A DNA stretch of 64,000 nucleotides from JAMZMI01 sp039970095 (lineage in GTDB: Bacteria; Bacteroidota; Bacteroidia; Cytophagales; Cyclobacteriaceae): positions 1 through 64,000 of the forward strand of contig JBDVMP010000048.1 in NCBI GenBank assembly GCA_039970095.1. The letters run 5' to 3'. Every line of letters starts with the position of its first letter. Position 1 is the first letter of the stretch. Shown here piece by piece: positions 57,123-64,000 of this stretch. The position numbers and the translations under genes are program-made. Under the pieces are notes generated by a model. That model made no database searches. It saw only the letters and a program-made list of their open reading frames with translations, and was not told the origin of the DNA.

Positions 57123-57962
57123 TTAGCGACTTTTCAGTTCTTTTACGAAGTTGCTGCTCATCCATCCAATTGATTGAGAGGCTTTGGGGTCGTTTTGATA
57201 GTACATTAAGGTCTTCAATGGGTTTATGTTGTTCTGCATAATGACTAACCACCAAACTCTTCCGGTTTCATCTGTAGACTTACCTACTGCCTTGCCAATG
57301 GATCCTTTAGGATAAATTGCAACAGTATTTCCACCATCAATTGTTTCTATTCCTAGGTCGTATTCGGTCAAAATTCCTGGAGTTGTTCGAAGTTTATATT
57401 CAGGATTTATCGTTTCGAATACAATTGGAGTCATTCCTTGAATTAGGTCCGCTGTAGCATCGACATAATCGAATTGCGACAGAGTAATAACCTCAAGTTC
57501 ATCTGGATTGGAATTTACTACTACTGTCCTCAGAGTATGTAATACCCCTGCGCAGCAAGGATAAGCATGGGTTTGAATTTCAATTGTTCTAGATAAACCT
57601 AATCGTTTCAATCCTGTGAGTTCACCGTAAATAACATCAGATTCTATAAACCTTGCATTTCTGTTCTCAAACAGGATGACAGCACTTCCCTCTCCAGATG
57701 GTCCTGAATATATGATATCCAATAAGCCGTCCTCAGTAATATCGAAAACATTGTAGTTAAACAGTGTTCCTCTTGCCCTATGGCCTGGTAACGTTCCCTC
57801 TGGATTCCCAAGTGATTTGTTGATTTCCGAGATTAGGAGTTGCTTAGTTTCATTGCTGTTATCATATCTTCCCCAGTCGATGGTGTTCGTGGGGTACAGG
57901 ATACTTTGTGAATATATCAGTAGGGAGTTACCAAATAGGATTGTAAATATCAGCCTTTTCAT
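57123..57962 (-). CDS. Secreted protein of unknown function, possible C-terminal SH3-like domain
   Basis: 279 residues with a signal peptide (MKRLIFTILFGNSLLIYSQS). Residues ~70-180 contain FG-GAP-like wording (FDITEDGLLDIIYSGPSGE) and the sequence YPCCAGVLHTLRTV with vicinal cysteines. Residues ~225-275 (VAIYPKGSIGKAVG, TGRVWWLVIM, SIGWMSSNFVKEL) resemble a bacterial SH3-like fold. There is no T9SS tail, lipobox or mini-gene partner, and it is the only minus-strand gene between cassettes F and G. I do not recognise a family. No operon partner is visible. Confidence 0.7.
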   Translation of the reverse strand: MKRLIFTILFGNSLLIYSQSILYPTNTIDWGRYDNSNETKQLLISEINKSLGNPEGTLPGHRARGTLFNYNVFDITEDGLLDIIYSGPSGEGSAVILFENRNARFIESDVIYGELTGLKRLGLSRTIEIQTHAYPCCAGVLHTLRTVVVNSNPDELEVITLSQFDYVDATADLIQGMTPIVFETINPEYKLRTTPGILTEYDLGIETIDGGNTVAIYPKGSIGKAVGKSTDETGRVWWLVIMQNNINPLKTLMYYQNDPKASQSIGWMSSNFVKELKSR

Positions 57963-58164
57963 TTCTTGTAATTCTGACTAAATGTCCATGTATGGGGTGC
58001 GTGTACTCTCAATTTAGGAACAGCACTAACAAATACTGCGCACGTTAGCCACCTTTCAAATATACCGTATTTGCTATACTTTTCAGCCAACAAAAACGCC
58101 GATCACTTTGGCAATTCTCTTCCCTTTGGTTTTTCTGAATTATCTTTCTGTTTTGACCCAGATC

Positions 58165-58917
58165 ATGACCGCCATAAGAATACTCGTAGCAGAAGACAAC
58201 CCCACGCATGCCTCCAAAATGGAAATGGTACTGGATCAGATGGGCTATGAACTTTTGGCGATAGCACCGTCTGAGGAGGAGTTTTTAAGGCTTTTTAGAG
58301 CCACCAAACCTGACCTGATCATCCTCGACATAGAACTTTCCGATGCTGGAGATGGTGTGCAAATTGCTGCTAAGGTGAAGGAAACAAAACCCACACCTAC
58401 CATCTTTGCTACTTCCTTTGAGGACAAAGAGACCATCAATCGTGCCCTGCAGACTGACCCATATGCATACATTGTAAAACCCGTAGAAAAACCCTCTTTG
58501 CAGGCGGCCATTGAGCTGGCGCTCTTCAAGTTTAGTAAGGCCGGCCAAACCACAAAACCAGAAAGCCCCACGAGCTGGGACGAGGATTTGATCCTGAAGG
58601 ATAGCTTCTTCATCAAGGCAGGTGGCAAGTTGGTGAAGGTGCGTTTTGAAGATATTCTGTGGATACAAGTTGGTCAGGATCGGTATTGTGAGATCGTCAC
58701 TTCCACGCGGGAGTTTCAGGTGCGCACATCTATGAATGACCTAGAGCAAAAACTTGATCCCGTCAGATTTGCTCGAATTCATCGGTCTCACATCGTGAAT
58801 ATTCACAAAGTGGATGGAATTGATGATATTGATATGATGGTAGAGGTAGTCGGGAGGTCATTGCCTCTCGGAGGCACGTACAAAGACAACCTCATCAACA
58901 GGTTTAAATTACTTTAG
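58165..58917 (+). CDS. LytTR-family response regulator, cassette G
   Basis: 250 residues from the ATG at 58165 (MTAIRILVAEDNPTHASKM); an upstream in-frame TTG at 58108 would add a hydrophobic stretch out of place in a receiver. The receiver has Asp55 in IILDIELSD and AYIVKPVEK. LytTR domain ~145-250 (ILWIQVGQDRYCEIVT, VRTSMNDLEQKL, RIHRSHIVNIHKV, GGTYKDNLINRF). Here the regulator precedes its kinase (20-bp gap), the reverse of cassettes B, C and F. The likely target is the giant gene after the kinase. Confidence 0.92.
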   Translation: MTAIRILVAEDNPTHASKMEMVLDQMGYELLAIAPSEEEFLRLFRATKPDLIILDIELSDAGDGVQIAAKVKETKPTPTIFATSFEDKETINRALQTDPYAYIVKPVEKPSLQAAIELALFKFSKAGQTTKPESPTSWDEDLILKDSFFIKAGGKLVKVRFEDILWIQVGQDRYCEIVTSTREFQVRTSMNDLEQKLDPVRFARIHRSHIVNIHKVDGIDDIDMMVEVVGRSLPLGGTYKDNLINRFKLL

Positions 58918-58937
58918 CACAAACCAAAATAGCCGGC

Positions 58938-60980
58938 ATGATCAAATCACTGACTGTTTACATGGTTTTTCTGACCTTATTTACGACATCAAGCCTATTC
59001 TCGCAGCGTATTGAGTCTGGTGATAAGGGGGCGGAATTGCTTTGGCACCTTGTTCACTCAGAAAAGCACGATTCTCTGTCGATCTTTCTGGAGCACGGAG
59101 AACCGGATCTTTACACTGCTTTATTGATTTTAGAAAAAAAGTATGGTGCCGACTCGGTTACCAAATCGGTAATTAATCGTCTCAAAGAGTTCACCAACAC
59201 GGCACTAACTCAAACCGTGGCTGCCGCTGAGGTCATGATAAAATACACCACTGAGCGAAAAGATACCCTTTACATGGCCCGGTCATATTCGCTGCTAGCC
59301 AATGTGATCTCTGAGTTGGGAGAAAACCAGAAAGCCCTGGAATACTGCCTCAAAGCGCTGGACTTTGCCAAAAGGGTGAAAGACGAAGAACTAATGCTGA
59401 ATCTGCTGAACAGCCTGGGTACGTTGCATCTCATTACCGGAGATTATCCCAACTCTGCCGCGTATTATCGGCGATATATCGGCGAGGCAAAAGCCAATAA
59501 TGATCTGGAAAAAGTAGCTGTTGGGAACCTGAACATTGGGAATGCTTTATCGGAGGATTTGCAGGAGGATTCAGCGAGGTATTTTTATGAAAAGGCACTC
59601 GACATAGCGCGGGATTTGAATTTGAAAACGGTAGAAGCTTACGCTCTGGGTAACCTGGCCTACCTTTTTGTAGAATCAGGGGATATTGAAAAAGCCATTG
59701 AGTATCAAAAAGCAGGGCTGAAGATAGAGGAGACGACCAATGACAATATTGCCATGATCGATTCGCATAATGTACTGGCGACCTGCTATGCAAAATTGGG
59801 AAATCCTCAACAGGCTATTGATCATTACCAAAAAGCCAAGAAAATAGCCCTTGCTATCAACGCCAAATTCAAGATGCTGGATTTGCTCTTTGAAGGCCAG
59901 CAGGTTTTCGCTTATTTGGGTGATTTCCCAACGGCTTATGCCATATCACGCAAGTATCAGCATCTGAACGATAGTCTGCTGAACGCCCGGCGCAATGCGC
60001 AGTTTGCAGAGCTCAGAGAGAAATATGAGACCGAACAAAAAGAGGCCAAGATTGAACATCTGGAAGAGGTTAAGAAGATTGCCGATTTAGAAATCGCTCA
60101 AAGGCGAAGCGAAAATATTGCGCTCGTAGTAGTGGTGGTTCTGCTGCTAGTAGTGGCGGTATTTATTTTTGTTTTTCTGATCCAGGCCAAAAAACGAAGG
60201 AAGGAAATAGAGGCCAGAAACGAGACTATCACCAAAATAAACAAAGCGCTCAACAAATCTCAGGATGCCCTGATCGCATCCAATAAGACAAAGGACAAGT
60301 TTTTTGCGTTGATCGCCCATGATCTCCGGGGACCTGTCACCTCCATGCAGGGCATTGGCCGCATGCTGGCTTACTACAATAAAAAGGGAGATGAAGCCAG
60401 AATCAACCAGCTAATCGAGCAGGTGGATCAATCGGCTTCTTCCGTCAACCACCTTTTGGATAACCTGCTCAAGTGGGCGCTTTCGCAAACCGATGGGCTC
60501 AATTATCAACCCACAGCAATAGGCTTGGCTCCCCTGATTGAGGAGATCAGAATCATATTTGAGGAGGCAGTGAAAGCGAAAGAAATCGACCTAAAAATTG
60601 AGCAAGAAGAAGGTGTTGCCGTGGAGGCAGACTACAACATGATCAGCACCGTGATCAGAAATCTCCTGAGCAATGCCATCAAGTTTTCTCCTCCTCGGGG
60701 CAGTATCAGGTTGAGCATATCTGAAAATGAAACGGCAGCCGTCATCACCGTTTCTGATTCGGGGCAGGGCATGCCGCAGGAGACCATTGATAAGATCTTC
60801 ACGGATCAGCCAGTGAGCAGCACACGCGGTACACTCAACGAAAAAGGAACGGGTCTGGGTCTGGTCTTGTGTCAGGAGTTTGTCAGAAAACATGGTGGAG
60901 AGTTGAATATCACTTCGTCGGATTCTGGCACGAGTATTAGCTTTCAGCTGACATTGACACAACAGACACAAACTGCCTGA
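58938..60980 (+). CDS. TPR-containing HisKA-type sensor histidine kinase, cassette G
   Basis: 680 residues with an export signal (~7-23). TPR repeats span ~110-345 (LANVISELGENQKALEYCLK, LAYLFVESGDIEKAIEYQKA), then a coiled coil and a very Val-rich membrane segment (~394-416). Classical HisKA H-box FFALIAHDLRGPVTSMQ with His461; HATPase with NLLSNAIKFSPPRG, SDSGQGMP and GTGLGL. It is the third kinase core type found with LytTR regulators in this window (others: His_kinase family, HisKA_2), all with the same periplasmic TPR plus single membrane segment. The stop at 60978-60980 precedes the cassette G operator by 26 bp. Confidence 0.92.
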   Translation: MIKSLTVYMVFLTLFTTSSLFSQRIESGDKGAELLWHLVHSEKHDSLSIFLEHGEPDLYTALLILEKKYGADSVTKSVINRLKEFTNTALTQTVAAAEVMIKYTTERKDTLYMARSYSLLANVISELGENQKALEYCLKALDFAKRVKDEELMLNLLNSLGTLHLITGDYPNSAAYYRRYIGEAKANNDLEKVAVGNLNIGNALSEDLQEDSARYFYEKALDIARDLNLKTVEAYALGNLAYLFVESGDIEKAIEYQKAGLKIEETTNDNIAMIDSHNVLATCYAKLGNPQQAIDHYQKAKKIALAINAKFKMLDLLFEGQQVFAYLGDFPTAYAISRKYQHLNDSLLNARRNAQFAELREKYETEQKEAKIEHLEEVKKIADLEIAQRRSENIALVVVVVLLLVVAVFIFVFLIQAKKRRKEIEARNETITKINKALNKSQDALIASNKTKDKFFALIAHDLRGPVTSMQGIGRMLAYYNKKGDEARINQLIEQVDQSASSVNHLLDNLLKWALSQTDGLNYQPTAIGLAPLIEEIRIIFEEAVKAKEIDLKIEQEEGVAVEADYNMISTVIRNLLSNAIKFSPPRGSIRLSISENETAAVITVSDSGQGMPQETIDKIFTDQPVSSTRGTLNEKGTGLGLVLCQEFVRKHGGELNITSSDSGTSISFQLTLTQQTQTA

Positions 60981-61006
60981 AAAATTTGATTACCTGGTTT
61001 GAGTAT

Positions 61007-61035
61007 TTCATGAACTGATTTCGGCAGTTCATGAA
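61007..61035 (+). promoter_or_regulatory. Putative LytTR operator: direct repeats, 21-bp period
   Basis: TTCATGAA at 61007-61014 and 61028-61035, exactly 21 bp apart, about 93 bp before the giant gene's ATG at 61129. The word is itself a palindrome. The position matches that of the other cassettes, directly after the last regulatory gene. Confidence 0.7.
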
Positions 61036-61128
61036 TCATTGGCCATTTCACATCCGGAGACTGAGCAGATTTAAGGTACACATCATTACGCGCTACGCGA
61101 GTGATCATAACTTTAAAACGCCTTTATC

Positions 61129-64000
61129 ATGCAGTCTAAAATCTCAGCCGCCACAGGGATTGGGTTCGGCATCCGCCACTTCCGATATTTTGGTTCATTC
61201 ACCCTTTTATTGTTTTTGCAGTTTCTTATTTGCTTTTCGGCGTATGCCCAGCCACCTGTCGTCAGTGGGGATTGCAGTCGAAACGTTCTGGAGTTTGATG
61301 TCAGCGGCAATACCGGGACTACTTCTATTACAGGATTTGACTACAGCGAGGGGAGCTTTGAAGCCTGGGTAAGAAAAGATAACTGGAGTGATCCGTATGA
61401 CGATGCATTGTTTTCAAACGGATTAGGATACCCATTTGCCAATTCCTTCTACATTTCCTTTCACAGTGGTGTAGGCTTACATTTCAGATATGGAGGTAGT
61501 GATGATGTCGGAAATGTCGCTGCTTATGCTTCAAGCACTTCCACAGATACCCTAGCGGCTAACTCCTGGCATCACATTGCCGCGACCTGGGAGAATGACG
61601 GCAACTCTACTAACCTGTCCGTTTATATTGATGCCAAACTGGTTTCCACTGCTTCTACAGGTGGCAATCTTGTACTTAACAGCACCAACCCGTTTGGTCT
61701 CGGTCTTGGTATTGTGAACTACCTATACGATTTTCAGGGTGGGGCCATGGCTGAGGTCAGTGTTTGGAATGTTGCCAAAACACAAGCCGAAATTGAAACA
61801 GATATGGATAGAATACTGCCTGGTGATGATTTAGGGCTCATTGCCTATTGGCCATTGGACGATACTGCCGGGAGTGCAACAGCATCTAATACCATTCAAG
61901 AGACAGAAGGCCTTTCTCTTTTAGATTTTAGTGATGTGGACAAGGCCTGGGTTCCTTTTCCATTGGAAATTGAGGTTTCGGGTGATCGAATATTGTCTGG
62001 TGATAACCATGATTTTGGGTCAATAGATATCAACACTTCTTCCGGGGCAGTCACTTTTACACTTACCAATAAAGGCTCTTCTACGATCACCTTTGAGGAT
62101 GACCCCATCACAACACTAACCGGAAATGATGCTGATCAATTCGTGTTGGATCTCAGCTCCACAGCTACTTCCTTGGCTTCTTTGGCTTCTACCACATTTA
62201 CGGTGGGTTTTGACCCCACAAGCGAAGGGACTAAAAATGCCTCTATATCGCTGACAAACACCACTTCTTGTTCAGATCCTTATACAATTCAGTTATCAGG
62301 ATCTACCACAAATAACAGCGCGCCAGTTGTCACTTTGGGTGACCCTTTGGTGATCGATGAAGACTCACAAAATCAAATTTTATCTGGTATTTCCATAGCT
62401 GATGCTGATAACGCTGATGTGCGGATGACCTGGACGTGTACTAACGGGCATCTGACTATAGGTAATCAAGCAGGTTTGACCTATATATACGGAAATGGCT
62501 TTCAAAATCAAACTTTCACTTTTACAGGGTCCGTCGCTGATATCAATGCTAACGCACTCAATGATGCCATAGCCTTCACGCCTACACCGGACTATTATGG
62601 CAGTGCCACGATCACAATCACCATAGATGACAACCTGAGTGGTGGTGGACTAACCGACACGGAGGTGTTGAATGTCACAGTCAATCCAGTCAATGACGCC
62701 CCTGTAATCACGATGGGTGATGACCCCACGATAGACGAAGATGCGGTGAATGCCATTATGCCAGCAATAACGGTAGAAGATTCAGATCTTGGGTCATCGT
62801 CTATGCGTGTAACCCTGTCAGTCACCAATGGAGTGCTTTCTACGGGAGCGAATGGGGGTTTGACCTTTATTAATGGTGATGGTTCTAATGATGAGACTAT
62901 AACTTATACAGCTCCTCTCAGCAATGTACTCACGAACCTAACATCTGTTGCTTTCACTCCCACAGCGGATTATAATGGTACAGCGACACTTACCATAACG
63001 GTGGACGATGCAGAAGATGGTGGTGGGCTTACCGATACTGAATCATATGCCATTACGATTAATCCAGTTCCTGATCCTGAGATTAGCTATTCGGGAGCGG
63101 GGTTTCAGGAGGCCATTGAGAATGATGGGGCTTTAACAGGTTCTATAATCATCACAATATTTGATGACACTTTTCAGGATGACGATACTGACAATTTGCT
63201 AGACGTGGGTTCGGAAGTTACCATTGGTAATATTCCCGCAGGCCTTACTCCTGTAATGACTCTCAATAATAGCACGGAGGCTGTTTTGTTCCTTACCGGG
63301 AATGCATCATCACATCAGGATTTGGATGATGTGGCTGACATCACCTTTGAGTTTACCGATGCAGCTTTTACAAATTCTACGGCTGCCGATGTGTCAAATG
63401 CGACAGGCCCAGGAAGTAGTGGCCTGGGATTAGATTTTAATGACAATCCGATCTTAACTTATTCAGGAGATGGGTTTGTCGAATCATCCTTAAACGATGG
63501 AAGTCTGACAGGGTCAATTGTCATTACGCTGGAGGGCGATATTTTTCAGGATCCAGATTCCGACAGTATGCTTGACACGGAAAACCAGGTTAGCATTGGT
63601 AACCTCCCCAATGGCATTACCCCCCAAATTTCAATTTTAAACCAACAAAATCCAGGGGGAGAATGGCTGGCCACAAACAACATTGCAGGGTCATGGCAAG
63701 ACATTACATATGGGGCAGGTAAATTTGTGGCGGTTGCATATTCGGGGGATGTAATGACCTCAAATGATGGTGAAATATGGACATTGCAGTCAAAACCTTT
63801 CAACGGCTTTTGGAGTGGGGTGACCTACGGAGGCGGCATTTTCGTTGCTGTAGCCAATGCTAGCAGTGGTGAGCAAATAATGACCTCTCCTGATGGCGTG
63901 TCCTGGACTGCTCAAACCACTCCTGAAGCGAATAACTGGAATGATGTAATATATGCCAACGAACAATTTGTGGCAGTTGCTTTTACCGGAACAAACCGCG
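61129..64000 (+). CDS. Giant secreted protein, LamG plus Ig/cadherin-like and propeller domains, 3' end outside the window
   Basis: At least 957 residues, still open at the window end. The ATG at 61129 gives a long n-region and a signal segment (FTLLLFLQFLICFSAYAQ). Residues ~50-245 are a LamG/concanavalin-like domain (GSFEAWVRKDNWSD, NSWHHIAATWEN, AEVSVWNVAKTQAEI). Residues ~285-400 look like a choice-of-anchor D-type Ig domain (DFGSIDINTSSGAVTFTLTN). Two cadherin-like units follow (APVVTLGDPLVIDEDSQNQ, APVITMGDDPTIDEDAVN), then two related ~115-residue units (PEISYSGAGFQEAIENDGA, PILTYSGDGFVESSLNDGS). The last ~110 residues begin a propeller (WQDITYGAGKFVAVAYSGDV, WSGVTYGGGIFVAVANASS). By analogy with the other cassettes a shared module, a T9SS tail and a mini gene should follow outside the window. 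Confidence 0.85.
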   Translation, partial: MQSKISAATGIGFGIRHFRYFGSFTLLLFLQFLICFSAYAQPPVVSGDCSRNVLEFDVSGNTGTTSITGFDYSEGSFEAWVRKDNWSDPYDDALFSNGLGYPFANSFYISFHSGVGLHFRYGGSDDVGNVAAYASSTSTDTLAANSWHHIAATWENDGNSTNLSVYIDAKLVSTASTGGNLVLNSTNPFGLGLGIVNYLYDFQGGAMAEVSVWNVAKTQAEIETDMDRILPGDDLGLIAYWPLDDTAGSATASNTIQETEGLSLLDFSDVDKAWVPFPLEIEVSGDRILSGDNHDFGSIDINTSSGAVTFTLTNKGSSTITFEDDPITTLTGNDADQFVLDLSSTATSLASLASTTFTVGFDPTSEGTKNASISLTNTTSCSDPYTIQLSGSTTNNSAPVVTLGDPLVIDEDSQNQILSGISIADADNADVRMTWTCTNGHLTIGNQAGLTYIYGNGFQNQTFTFTGSVADINANALNDAIAFTPTPDYYGSATITITIDDNLSGGGLTDTEVLNVTVNPVNDAPVITMGDDPTIDEDAVNAIMPAITVEDSDLGSSSMRVTLSVTNGVLSTGANGGLTFINGDGSNDETITYTAPLSNVLTNLTSVAFTPTADYNGTATLTITVDDAEDGGGLTDTESYAITINPVPDPEISYSGAGFQEAIENDGALTGSIIITIFDDTFQDDDTDNLLDVGSEVTIGNIPAGLTPVMTLNNSTEAVLFLTGNASSHQDLDDVADITFEFTDAAFTNSTAADVSNATGPGSSGLGLDFNDNPILTYSGDGFVESSLNDGSLTGSIVITLEGDIFQDPDSDSMLDTENQVSIGNLPNGITPQISILNQQNPGGEWLATNNIAGSWQDITYGAGKFVAVAYSGDVMTSNDGEIWTLQSKPFNGFWSGVTYGGGIFVAVANASSGEQIMTSPDGVSWTAQTTPEANNWNDVIYANEQFVAVAFTGTNR

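Noticed and set aside
58108..58164. TTG start 57 bp upstream for the cassette G regulator
   Set aside because: It would add a hydrophobic segment before a cytoplasmic receiver; the ATG at 58165 aligns with normal receiver starts.

Overview
The window looks like a chromosomal segment of a Bacteroidota bacterium, probably a marine-type Cytophagales (inference). The signs are large secreted proteins ending in type A sorting domains of the type IX secretion system (T9SS), LytTR response regulators paired with TPR-bearing sensor kinases, starts without Shine-Dalgarno sequences, and tiny PID-CTERM-like proteins. No tRNA, rRNA, CRISPR array, transposase or housekeeping gene is visible. Almost the whole window is one accessory island of regulated surface proteins.

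Layout, + strand unless stated. Cassette A (1-9157): the end of a LytTR regulator, then two giant-protein/mini-protein pairs driven by near-identical promoters. A minus-strand block (9173-22513) encodes an AraC-family regulator, a peptidase-S74 chaperone-type protein and two giant T9SS proteins; it lacks mini-proteins. Next comes a beheaded mini-gene remnant (22649). Cassette LuxR (22901-28196): membrane-bound LuxR-type regulator, giant, mini. Cassette B (28296-34992): sensor kinase, LytTR regulator, giant, mini. Cassette C (35093-44385): same order, with a 2042-residue giant carrying seven cadherin-like repeats. Cassette D (44485-50708): one hybrid kinase/receiver/AraC protein, giant, mini. 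Cassette F (50779-57019): HisKA_2 kinase, LytTR regulator, giant, mini. An orphan minus-strand secreted protein (57123) separates it from cassette G (58165 to window end): LytTR regulator, kinase, and a giant gene that runs off the window.

The repeated unit is: a dedicated regulator; a giant exported protein with a variable head, a shared ~450-550-residue C-terminal module and a T9SS sorting tail; then 49-122 bp later a 53-58-residue protein that is only a signal peptide plus a PPATPIDGG/hydrophobic/basic tail; usually a terminator follows. There are seven intact giant+mini pairs and one mini remnant. Upstream of every LytTR-linked giant lie direct repeats whose starts are exactly 21 bp apart. 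The repeated word differs between cassettes but is shared where the regulators are close paralogues (A and F) or where a cassette seems to regulate itself (C). The working model (inference) is a bank of independently switched surface proteins that share one export and anchoring apparatus.
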